Below are positions 1-6,678 of a DNA stretch of 12,889 nt, piece by piece. The notes under the pieces are model-generated. The model worked only from the letters and a program-made list of their open reading frames with translations, made no database searches and had not been told where the DNA came from. The DNA comes from an uncultured Oxalobacteraceae bacterium (GTDB lineage: Bacteria > Pseudomonadota > Gammaproteobacteria > Burkholderiales > Burkholderiaceae). The stretch covers positions 1 to 12,889 of the forward strand of contig CAMLFK010000135.1 in assembly GCA_946479255.1 (NCBI GenBank), in the 5' to 3' direction. The number at the start of each line of letters is the position of its first letter. Within the stretch, counting starts at the first letter, position 1. Both the position numbers and the translations under genes were made by a program.

Positions 1-383
1 CGCGGCTCAAGGCCCTGGCGAAACAGCCCGGGTTTCCCGAGCCGGAGCAGCCGGCAGCAGGCATGCAAGAGAAGCCGCGCACATTCCTTGGCCTGACGAT
101 CAAGTCGATCGAAACACTGGGCGAGCAATCGGCCGCCGGCCTGCTGTCGAAGGAAGGCGTGCTGGTACTGTCCGTTGAAGCGGCAAGCTACGGCGACAAG
201 GCGGGACTGCGGCCGCGCGATGTCGTCATCGGCATGGGCAATGATCCTGAAGCCCCTGTACAGATGTACCAGACGGCCGCTGCCCTTGTCTCAGCGCTGC
301 AGGCGAGGCGCTTTCAATCTTATGTCGATCTGATTGTGATGAGAGATCAGAAGAGGGAGGTGGTCAAGCTCCAGGTGCAATGA
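1..383 (+). CDS. PDZ-domain protein, C-terminal part (5' end outside window)
   Basis: The reading frame is open from the first bases of the window, and the ATG at 63 sits in mid-frame, so this is most likely the tail of a longer protein. The visible part is one PDZ domain. The segment GVLVLSVEAASYGDKAGLRP, followed by RDVVIGMG, matches the PDZ pattern of a carboxylate-binding strand, a small-residue turn, AGL and the D-V-I strand. PDZ domains bind C-terminal or internal peptide tails. At the end of a bacterial exported enzyme they usually serve substrate or partner binding. No catalytic part is visible, so the parent enzyme cannot be named; an exported hydrolase or oxidoreductase is possible. 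The stop codon overlaps the ATG of the broken fucosidase by ATGA, so the two were co-transcribed or were brought together by deletion. Confident for the PDZ fold, not for the role. Confidence 0.7.
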   Translation, partial: RLKALAKQPGFPEPEQPAAGMQEKPRTFLGLTIKSIETLGEQSAAGLLSKEGVLVLSVEAASYGDKAGLRPRDVVIGMGNDPEAPVQMYQTAAALVSALQARRFQSYVDLIVMRDQKREVVKLQVQ

Positions 384-1479
384 ACGCTGCGCCGCCGCCG
401 CTCAGCGACCTGGCACGCGGCGCAGGACGCTGGTATGCGCGCCATATGTATGACAGTGCTACGCCGCAGTATCGGCATCATCTGCGGCAATACGGCCATC
501 CGTCCAAATTCGGTTACAAGGACATTATTCCGTTGTGGAAGGCCGAACGTTTCGATCCCGATGCGCTGATGGCGCTGTACGTAAAAGCCGGCGCGAAGTA
601 TTTCGTCAGCATGGCCGTACACCACGATAATTTCGATTTATGGAATTCGCGCCACCACGGCTGGAACGCAGTCAAGATGGGTCCTCGGCGCGACATCGTC
701 GGGGATTGGCAGAAGGCGGCATACCGTTTGGCGTGGTGGGGCGCACGCTTCTGGCCAACTACTACAACGGCAACATGGCGGCGCACGGGGGCAAGTTGAC
801 GGCGGTCTATACCCATAAGCACTTGGAGGGATCCGGCGAATTCATCCCCGAGGCGGGTGTGCAGGATGTGGAGTGGGGCGCGTTAAAAGGCATCAATGCT
901 CTGCCGTGGCAAACCGACACGTCCATCGGCGACTGGTACTACAGCGAAAACTTCAAATACAAGTCGACCACGGAGATTGTCCATACGCTGGCCGACGTCG
1001 TCAGCAAGAACGGTAACCTGCTGCTCAATGTGGTGCTGTACCCCGACGGCAGCCTGCCGCCCGAGCCGCACAGGTTTCTCGATGAGATGGCTGTCTGGAT
1101 GGGCGTCAACGGCGAGGCGATCCATGGCACCCGGCCATGGAAGGTATTTGGCGAGGGGCCGACGAAGGCGGCCGCGGGCCACTTTTCGGAAGGTGCCGCC
1201 TATACGCCGCAGGATATCCGCTTCACCGCCAAGGGCAAGGTGGTCTATGCCATCACGCTCGGCCTGCCGGCCAAACAGGTGGCAATCGAGTCGCTGGGCA
1301 AACGGGCAGGATACGCCGGTGGTCCAATCCGCACCGTGCATCTGCTGGGCAGCAAGGCGGCGTTGAAATGGACCCAGAGCGACGATGCACTGTTGGTCAC
1401 GCTGCCGGCAAGCCTTCCCACGGCGCATGCGGCAGCCCTGAAGATCGAGTTGTCGGCACCGTTGCAATCTGAGCGCTAA
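380..1479 (+). pseudogene. Alpha-L-fucosidase GH29, broken (N-terminal loss plus internal out-of-frame deletion)
   Basis: GH29 enzymes remove alpha-L-fucose from glycans, here probably in the periplasm or outside the cell. Two frames carry the homology. Frame one (380 to about 720) encodes WYARHMYD, YGHPSKFGYKDIIPLWKAER and AVHHDNFDLWNS, the conserved first half of the barrel. Frame two (about 715-1479) encodes GRTLLANYYN, LPWQTDTSIGDWYY, SKNGNLLLNVVL and GTRPWKVFGEGPT, then the C-terminal beta domain. The switch falls at 712-721. There WQKAA, which should be followed by about 90-110 more residues, runs straight into GGIPFGVVGR in another frame. The lost piece includes the family's catalytic Asp (the S-D-G-G region). 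The beginning is also missing: no signal peptide and no FGIWAHWG-type motif precede WYARHMYD. A complete family member has roughly 450 or more residues. Non-functional; family assignment very secure, exact boundaries inferred from remembered family patterns. Confidence 0.9.
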
Positions 1480-1529
1480 CAACGAGCGCGATTGAGGCGC
1501 TGAGGGCGTCATACAAAAGATGCTCGCGT

Positions 1530-1562
1530 GGCGGCCGCCGCATGCGGTTTGCGGCGGCCGCC
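1530..1562. terminator. GC-rich hairpin between converging fucosidase pseudogene and zwf
   Basis: GCGGCCGCCGCA (1531-1542) pairs perfectly with TGCGGCGGCCGC (1550-1561) around a 7-nt loop, and a G-C pair at 1530/1562 extends the stem to 13 bp. It lies 7 bp beyond the zwf stop. Read in the zwf direction, a T-rich stretch (TCTTTTGT, about 1515-1522) follows after some ten bases; read in the plus direction the hairpin is followed by GGGTTTATT. It is placed to stop transcription from both sides. The T tracts are imperfect, so it may act mainly as an mRNA 3' end stabiliser. Confidence 0.65.
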
Positions 1563-1568
1563 CGGGGT

Positions 1569-3035
1569 TTATTCGATCCAGCTGAAGCCATCGCGCGCCA
1601 GCAGCGCGAACGACTCCGCCGGGCCCCACGACCCGGCCGCGTACGGCGACGGCTTCTCGCCCAGTACGCTCCAGCCGTTGATGATCGGATCGGCCCACTC
1701 CCAAGCCGCTTCCAGCTCGTCGCGCCGCATGAAGTGCGTCAGGCGGCCACGCACCACGTCGATCAACAGCCGTTCATACGCTTCCGCGCGGCGCTGCTGG
1801 AAAGCCGAGTGCAAGTCCAGGTTCAGCTCGACCTGCTCCATCTTCATGCCGCTGCCAGGCTGCTTGGCCATGATCTGCAGCTTGATCGCTTCCTCCGGTT
1901 GCAGTTCGATCACCAGGCGGTTGGCGACACCGCCCGAGCTTTCGGGAAACAGCGGGAAGGGCGGATTGGCGAATTCGACGACGATCTTGGACGAGCGGCG
2001 CTGCATCCGCTTGCCGGTGCGCAGGTAAAACGGCACCTTCGACCAGCGCCAGGTATCGATGCGGGCGCGCAGCGCGACGAATGTTTCAGTCCCCGAGCCG
2101 GGCGGAACGTTCGGCTCTTCCAGGTAGCCCGGGACTTCCTGGTTGCCGCTGACGCCGCGGGTATACTGTCCGCGCACCGTGTCGCGCGCGATGTCGGCCA
2201 GGCTGAAGCGGCGCAGCGAGCGCAGCACCTTCAGTTTTTCGTCGCGCACAGCATCCGGGGTCAGCGAGGTCGGGGGTTCCATGGCGACGATGCACAGCAG
2301 TTGCAGCAGGTGGTTCTGCACCATGTCGCGCATGGCGCCGGTACTGTCGTAAAAGCCCGCGCGGCTGCCCACGCCGACCTCTTCAGCCACCGTGATCTGG
2401 ACACTGGAAATATTCGGCGCGCGCCACAGCGGCTCGAGGATCGAATTCCCAAAGCGCAGCACCATCAGGTTCTGCACGGTTTCCTTGCCGAGGTAATGGT
2501 CGATGCGGTAGATCTGCGATTCGGCGAAATGCTTGCCGACCGCGGCATTGATATCGATCGCGGACGCCAGGTCGCGGCCCAGTGGCTTCTCAAGGACCAC
2601 GCGGGCATGGCGGTCGACCAGTCCGGCTTCGGACAGCTTGTCGCAGATGGTGATGAACAGCGAGGGTGCCGTGGACAGGTAGAACACCCGCTCCGCACCG
2701 GCGCGCGACGCCTGCGCCAATGGGCTGAAGTCGGATGCCGGATGCACGTCCAGCCTGACATAGTCCAGCAGCTGCATGAATTCATGCCAGGTCCGCTCGA
2801 CGAAATTGGCGCTGGCGATAAAGGATCGGGAATGCTGTTCGACGTGGGCGAGGTAGGCATCGCGTGCGAATTCCTGGCGGCCAGTGGACAGGATCCGGGT
2901 CGAGGCCGGCAAGTTCCCGTGCAGGTAAGCCATGTATAGCGCCGGCAGCAATTTGCGCATCGCGAGGTCGCCCATGCCGCCGAAGATGATCATGTCGAGG
3001 GGAAGACCGGTGTCAGGCGCTGTCGAGTTCGTCAT
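1569..3035 (-). CDS. zwf: Glucose-6-phosphate 1-dehydrogenase
   Basis: Cytoplasmic enzyme oxidising glucose 6-phosphate to 6-phosphogluconolactone with reduction of NADP(+) (or NAD(+)). It is the entry to the oxidative pentose phosphate and Entner-Doudoroff pathways. The 488-residue length is normal for the family. Near the N-terminus, IIFGGMGDLAMRKLLPALY is the Rossmann nucleotide-binding turn in the GGxGDL form, where many homologues have GASGDL. VVLEKPLGRDL follows, then RIDHYLGKE, the signature that contains the catalytic His and substrate-binding Lys. Late motifs such as FYLRTGKRM and the C-terminal substrate domain are intact. No strong Shine-Dalgarno sequence precedes the ATG at 3035, but no better start exists in frame. 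It stands alone, converging on the fucosidase remnant, with neither pgl nor edd beside it. Function very secure. Confidence 0.97.
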   Translation of the reverse strand: MTNSTAPDTGLPLDMIIFGGMGDLAMRKLLPALYMAYLHGNLPASTRILSTGRQEFARDAYLAHVEQHSRSFIASANFVERTWHEFMQLLDYVRLDVHPASDFSPLAQASRAGAERVFYLSTAPSLFITICDKLSEAGLVDRHARVVLEKPLGRDLASAIDINAAVGKHFAESQIYRIDHYLGKETVQNLMVLRFGNSILEPLWRAPNISSVQITVAEEVGVGSRAGFYDSTGAMRDMVQNHLLQLLCIVAMEPPTSLTPDAVRDEKLKVLRSLRRFSLADIARDTVRGQYTRGVSGNQEVPGYLEEPNVPPGSGTETFVALRARIDTWRWSKVPFYLRTGKRMQRRSSKIVVEFANPPFPLFPESSGGVANRLVIELQPEEAIKLQIMAKQPGSGMKMEQVELNLDLHSAFQQRRAEAYERLLIDVVRGRLTHFMRRDELEAAWEWADPIINGWSVLGEKPSPYAAGSWGPAESFALLARDGFSWIE

Positions 3036-3214
3036 TTGGATGTTGGGTAATTAAGAGGAATGAGATCGTTTTTAGCTTGACGATATGATACTCGACCAAG
3101 CCCATTGCGCCACTGTTCCCCAATTCCACGCACCTTGTCTGCTAATTCGAAGCCTGCGTTTTCGAGCGACGCCCGGGCGTCTTGTGGTCTTGCCTTGTCG
3201 CCAGGGCGCTTTAA
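3036..3214. other. zwf upstream region with a 14-bp palindrome
   Basis: No gene is recognisable in this stretch, which must hold the zwf promoter on the minus strand. I could not pick a convincing -35/-10 pair and saw no HexR-type TGTA/TACA palindrome. A perfect palindrome GACGCCCGGGCGTC lies at 3168-3181. It could be an operator or a stem at the end of the GH74 scrap just upstream, but no poly-T follows it. The stretch nearest zwf is visibly more AT-rich than the surrounding genes. Confidence 0.35.
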
Positions 3215-3292
3215 TCAATTGCTGGAGGTACCGACCATGATGCCGCGCTTGTTCAGATAGACCGTGCCGAAAGTCTTGGGATCGCCCGTGAT
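3215..3292 (-). pseudogene. GH74 xyloglucanase C-terminal scrap
   Basis: On the minus strand the 25 codons before the TGA at 3215-3217 read [17 protein letters not shown] and then IMVGTSSN. This is the closing strand pattern of GH74 beta-propeller enzymes: a D-P/A-D-Q turn, then G-R-V-Y-L, then G-R-G-I. The intact GH74 gene in this window ends the same way (AADQNVVGRVYISGGGRGVL), so the scrap represents a second, nearly erased member of that family. Upstream it joins a GH51 fragment in another frame with no room for the propeller, so it cannot make an enzyme. The family call rests on one short motif and is moderately sure. Confidence 0.6.
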
Positions 3293-3293
3293 C

Positions 3294-3501
3294 GTTCCCA
3301 ACGCCGAAAAAATCCACCTTGAAGGGCTTGGCGCGGGCTCACATAGGTGTCAGCGCCCAGCATTTCGGCCAGATCGAAGAATTCGTGGGTGCCGACCGCA
3401 TTGCTCTCTTCCACGCCGCGCCAGTTGGTGTTGACCTTGACCGGACGCTTGCTGCGTGGGCCGATACCGTCTTTCCAGTGATATTCATCGGCAAAGCAGT
3501 T
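3294..3501 (-). pseudogene. GH51 alpha-L-arabinofuranosidase fragment, frameshifted
   Basis: GH51 enzymes release arabinofuranose from arabinan, arabinoxylan and arabinosylated xyloglucan. On the minus strand from 3501 the frame reads [20 protein letters not shown], then [20 protein letters not shown] and [12 protein letters not shown]. This is the strongly conserved GH51 barrel segment ending at the G-T-H-E-F motif. After about 3339 homology continues in a different frame as [13 protein letters not shown], the stretch that in complete enzymes leads into the acid/base motif G-N-E. About 70 residues between the two pieces are missing, and the Glu after GVGN is replaced by the junction to the GH74 scrap. 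The N-terminal half is absent: the fragment begins just behind the stop codon of the LytTR regulator. Clearly a dead remnant. Confidence 0.8.
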
Positions 3502-3519
3502 CGAAGTTCAAGGCCAGCC

Positions 3520-4284
3520 CTACAGCGTTTGCCCCAGACGCTTCTCCAGATGGCAACGGAAAGTTCGGCTGACTTTGGTCCGCGCGCCGTGCTTCAAGAC
3601 CACCTCGAACTCTCCGTGCGATCTGGGTTCGAGACGCAAAATGCTCTCGATATTGACGATGGCCGAGCGGTGGACCCGGATGAAATGGGCGGGATCGAGT
3701 TTGTCGGCCAGCAGGTGGATCGGGGAACGATACAGCGTCGCTTTCCCGGCAATGTGCAGGTTGACATAGACACCGACGGCTTCAATCCAGTCGATGTCGA
3801 CGGCCTTCACGAATTGCGTCACGCCTGCGGACTTTACAACCAGCCGGTCCCAGCGCTCCGGGGGCGCCGATTCAAGTGCTGCGATCCGTGCGCGATCGCG
3901 CTCGGCCAGCCGCGTTTCTATCCGAGCGATGGCAGATTCGAAGCGCTCGTCGCTGAAGGGCTTCAACAGGTAATCGAGCGCATTCGCTTCGAAGGCGCGA
4001 ATCGCATGCTGGTCAAAGGCGGTGACAAAGACCGTCACGGGCATGCGTTCGGCGCCGATGGCATCGGCCACCTCCAGTCCCGACCGTCCGGGCATTTGCA
4101 TGTCCAGGAACACGAGGTCCGGACGCCGGCTCTCGATGAGCCGTACCGCCGTATCGCCGTCCGCGGCTTCGAATACTTCGGCCACATTGGCCACCTTGCC
4201 CAGCAAGTCGACCAGGCGCCGCCGCGCCAGCGCCTCGTCGTCGACAACGAGCACCGTGATTGGCTCAGGCAATGGCGTGTGCAT
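3520..4284 (-). CDS. LytTR-family response regulator (LytR/AlgR type)
   Basis: Cytoplasmic DNA-binding response regulator of 254 residues. Residues 9-125 form a receiver domain: acidic pair D15-D16 in VLVVDDE, phosphoacceptor D61 in LVFLDMQMPG, the conserved Thr in FVTAFD, and Lys in YLLKPF. Residues about 150-250 form a LytTR DNA-binding domain, with VKAVDIDWIEAVGVYVNLH, FIRVHRSAIVNIESI and VLKHGARTKVSRTFR typical of the fold. LytTR proteins usually bind pairs of short direct repeats. The gene follows the histidine kinase with a 20-bp overlap and has an AGGA-containing ribosome site before the ATG at 4284, so the two form a translationally coupled two-component system. Target genes are not evident; the divergent acyltransferase operon is a candidate. 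Its 3' end abuts the GH51 scrap, but the C-terminus looks complete. Confidence 0.93.
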   Translation of the reverse strand: MHTPLPEPITVLVVDDEALARRRLVDLLGKVANVAEVFEAADGDTAVRLIESRRPDLVFLDMQMPGRSGLEVADAIGAERMPVTVFVTAFDQHAIRAFEANALDYLLKPFSDERFESAIARIETRLAERDRARIAALESAPPERWDRLVVKSAGVTQFVKAVDIDWIEAVGVYVNLHIAGKATLYRSPIHLLADKLDPAHFIRVHRSAIVNIESILRLEPRSHGEFEVVLKHGARTKVSRTFRCHLEKRLGQTL

Positions 4285-5344
4285 GGGTATCCTCGTTCAT
4301 CAATTTCAAGGGCAGGGTGATTCTCGCTTCAGTGCCGCCGTCCGCGTGGCCGCCAAGCTCGAGGGAGGTTTCGCCCGGCGCGTAGATGGCCGACAGGCGT
4401 TCGCGGGTCAGGCCCAGGCCCAGGCCTTGCGCGTTCTCCATTTTCCAGCCCGGCGGCAGTCCGGCGCCATTATCGATCACCCGGATGTCGAGCCGGTCGC
4501 CGGCGCGTTGCGCCGACAACATGATACGTCCACCTGCGATGCGGCAGGCGATGCCATGTTTGATCGCATTCTCCACCAAAGGCTGCAGCAGCAGGGACGG
4601 GATCCGCGCCTGCTTCACGTCCGGCATGATCGACACCGTGATCGAAAGGCGGTCTGCAAACCTCATCCGATGCAGTGCGAAGTAGTGTTCCAGGAATGTC
4701 ATTTCCTCGGCCAGGGTCACTTCCTGGCGGTTCCGGGTTTCGAGCGACAATCGCAGAAGGTCGCCAAGATGCTCGATCATCTTGCGCGCCAGCCTGGGCT
4801 CGTGTTCCAGGGATGCGGAAATACCGTTCAACGCGTTGAACAGGAAATGCGGATCGAGCTGGGCGCGCAGGGCGTTCAGCCGGGCTTCCAGAAAACCGCG
4901 CTCCAGCCGCTCGAGCTGCAGCTCGTCCGACAGCGAGCGCTTATAGTATTTCAAGCCCTTCAGGGTGCCAAGGATCAGGCAATACACGAGCAAGGCCCAA
5001 TAAAACCAGTCGACCAGGCCGATCGGTTCGGCCCACGGATTCCATGGCAGAAGGCCAAGCTGGTGTTCGATCGTCGCAGCCGTGGCGACGTACAGAAGCG
5101 CGGCCGACAGGCCGAACCTGGCGTGTGCCATCAGCAATCGGACGCGGCTTTCATAAGCGGCGGACAAGCGATCGTCCACGCTCGATATCAGCGGCGCCAG
5201 CGCGCCCCACAACCACCAATTGATCACGCCGGAAAACAGCGCGCTGTACCCACCCCCGCGCAAAATATACGGCAGCGCGAATACAACGCCGACGCCGGTC
5301 CAGGCGACGGCGGCGATCAATGCGCGTGTGCGCCAAAGTTTCAT
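4265..5344 (-). CDS. LytS/YehU-type membrane sensor histidine kinase
   Basis: Inner-membrane sensor kinase of 359 residues, partner of the overlapping LytTR regulator. The first 135 residues hold about four hydrophobic segments (near 8-30, 38-57, 75-92 and 112-130) with little outside the membrane, so the sensed signal is unknown. A short coiled linker (about 136-160) leads to the His_kinase domain. There, AQLDPHFLFNALNGIS carries the phosphorylated His166, characteristic of this subfamily. The ATPase part has the N-box QPLVENAIKHGI (residues 254-265), D-N-G-A-G-L (291-296) and the G-box GLGLGLTRERL (307-317). A good AGGAG ribosome site (complement at 5354-5358) supports the ATG at 5344. Family call secure. 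Confidence 0.94.
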   Translation of the reverse strand: MKLWRTRALIAAVAWTGVGVVFALPYILRGGGYSALFSGVINWWLWGALAPLISSVDDRLSAAYESRVRLLMAHARFGLSAALLYVATAATIEHQLGLLPWNPWAEPIGLVDWFYWALLVYCLILGTLKGLKYYKRSLSDELQLERLERGFLEARLNALRAQLDPHFLFNALNGISASLEHEPRLARKMIEHLGDLLRLSLETRNRQEVTLAEEMTFLEHYFALHRMRFADRLSITVSIMPDVKQARIPSLLLQPLVENAIKHGIACRIAGGRIMLSAQRAGDRLDIRVIDNGAGLPPGWKMENAQGLGLGLTRERLSAIYAPGETSLELGGHADGGTEARITLPLKLMNEDTHAHAIA

Positions 5345-5402
5345 TCGCCGATTCTCCTACGGTGAGTTGGCGCGCATTCGGAAGCCGGCTGCAAGCCGCC
5401 TG

Positions 5403-5420
5403 ACGGTTGCCGGCAACCGT
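5403..5420. promoter_or_regulatory. 18-bp perfect palindrome, candidate operator
   Basis: ACGGTTGCCGGCAACCGT is an exact 18-bp inverted repeat with no spacer. It lies 59 bp upstream of the histidine kinase start and 110 bp upstream of the divergent acyltransferase start. The symmetry fits a site for a dimeric repressor or activator acting on one or both divergent promoters. It does not resemble the direct-repeat sites usual for LytTR regulators, so the neighbouring regulator is not the obvious ligand. No clear -35/-10 elements could be fixed around it. Confidence 0.45.
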
Positions 5421-5529
5421 CCTGTAACGCCAATGTCCGGACTATCACAAAGCGTTTGCACGAGATGATTGTGGTTGGGCATTCTATCGTAATCGGACGC
5501 ATTTAAACTACGACGGAGACGCATTCATC

Positions 5530-6678
5530 ATGAAATCACATTACCAGGTCCTTGACGGCCTGCGCGGCACAGCCGCGTTTAGCATTCTCATGTTTCATTT
5601 CGCGGAAATGCTGGTGCCGGACCTGGCGCACAATCCCATGCCGCATACCTTCCTTGCGGTTGACTTCTTTTTTGCCCTGTCGGGATTCGTCCTTGGCCAC
5701 GCCTACGATGCACGACGGGCCGCAGCGGCAGGTACGCGCGAAGCATTGACCTTTGCCGGCTTTTGCAAACGGCGCCTGATCCGCCTGCATCCGATGGTGA
5801 TCGCCGCGCTGGCGATCGGCGTGGTGGCATACCTGCTCGATCCCTTCGTCGGCACCTCCCAGCGCATCGGTGAAAAAATCTCGCTCGGGACATTGCTTGT
5901 CACGATTGCACTCAGCGTGCTGCTGCTGCCGACAGCGAACGTACCGAACAGCTTCGGTGAAACGCATTCCTTGAACGGTCCGTCCTGGACGCTGTTCCAG
6001 GAATACATTGCCAACATCCTGTATGGCTTGTACGGGCACAAGTTGACCCGGGGGCTGCATATCGCATTGTGCGTGCTCAGTGCGATCGCCCTGGTCTGGA
6101 CGGCGCAGCATTTCGGCGACCTTAGCCGTGGCTGGGGCTGGGCCGACTTCTGGACCGCCCCGGTGCGCCTCGCTTGCCCATTCCTGATGGGGCTGCTGGT
6201 GTACCGCCTGCGCTTCCGCTTGTCGCTGCCACAGCCTTTTCTGCTCTTGTCGCTGGTGCTGGTGGCGGTTTTCGTCGCGCCGCTGATGGGCAAATTCAAT
6301 GGCTTGTTTGAAGCTGCCTGCGTCATTGTCGTATTCCCGCTGGTGCTGGCCGCGGGCGCCGGGATAACCCAGGTCGAAGGCCCGATCGGTGCGCTTTGCC
6401 GTTTCATGGGTGAGCTTTCCTACCCCGTTTATATCATCCACTATCCCTTCATCTACCTTTTCGCGCACTGGAACTGGAGCACCCATCCTTCCCCGCTGCA
6501 CTTGAAACTGGTCGTGACGGCGGTCTATCTGGGCATTGTGCTGCTGGCCTTTGTGCTGCTGCGCTGGTTCGACCGGCCGATGCGCGCCTGGCTCGCTGAA
6601 AAATTCCTGGATCCGGCCGCAAAGAAGGAATGCGAAGAAAGCGGCAAGGACCCGCAGTGCGCCACGGGCATGCCGTGA
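5530..6678 (+). CDS. Acyltransferase 3 family membrane protein (OafA/NodX type)
   Basis: Integral inner-membrane protein of 382 residues, probably transferring an acetyl or other acyl group from a cytoplasmic donor to a sugar or glycan facing the periplasm. The start motif YQVLDGLRGTAAFSILMFHF is the family signature; H23 matches the conserved catalytic His of the first membrane helix. RRLIRLHPM near residue 83 is the conserved R-x-x-R-x-x-P loop. The rest is a run of about ten hydrophobic segments, with SYPVYIIHYPFIY in the second-last helix, also typical. GGAG at 5515-5518 precedes the ATG by 11 bases. The following gene starts inside its stop codon, so they form one operon. The acyl acceptor cannot be told from sequence; O-antigen, exopolysaccharide or oligosaccharide are options. 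Confidence 0.93.
   Translation: MKSHYQVLDGLRGTAAFSILMFHFAEMLVPDLAHNPMPHTFLAVDFFFALSGFVLGHAYDARRAAAAGTREALTFAGFCKRRLIRLHPMVIAALAIGVVAYLLDPFVGTSQRIGEKISLGTLLVTIALSVLLLPTANVPNSFGETHSLNGPSWTLFQEYIANILYGLYGHKLTRGLHIALCVLSAIALVWTAQHFGDLSRGWGWADFWTAPVRLACPFLMGLLVYRLRFRLSLPQPFLLLSLVLVAVFVAPLMGKFNGLFEAACVIVVFPLVLAAGAGITQVEGPIGALCRFMGELSYPVYIIHYPFIYLFAHWNWSTHPSPLHLKLVVTAVYLGIVLLAFVLLRWFDRPMRAWLAEKFLDPAAKKECEESGKDPQCATGMP

Noticed and set aside
1542..2939. Long open frame on the plus strand opposite zwf
   Set aside because: It is antisense to a complete, motif-rich zwf. Its translation is low-complexity with many R, Q and H residues, typical of the mirror frame of a GC-rich gene.
1577..3035. GGMGDL instead of GASGDL in the zwf nucleotide site as a novelty
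   Set aside because: GGxGDL variants are known in proteobacterial glucose-6-phosphate dehydrogenases; all other catalytic motifs are intact.
4022..5365. Long plus-strand open frame opposite the kinase and regulator genes
   Set aside because: Shadow of the two-component genes, which show full catalytic motifs; no known domain in the mirror translation.
5536..6501. Minus-strand frame opposite the acyltransferase
   Set aside because: Rich in Q, R and H and without a domain; the plus-strand protein has the full acyltransferase-3 pattern.
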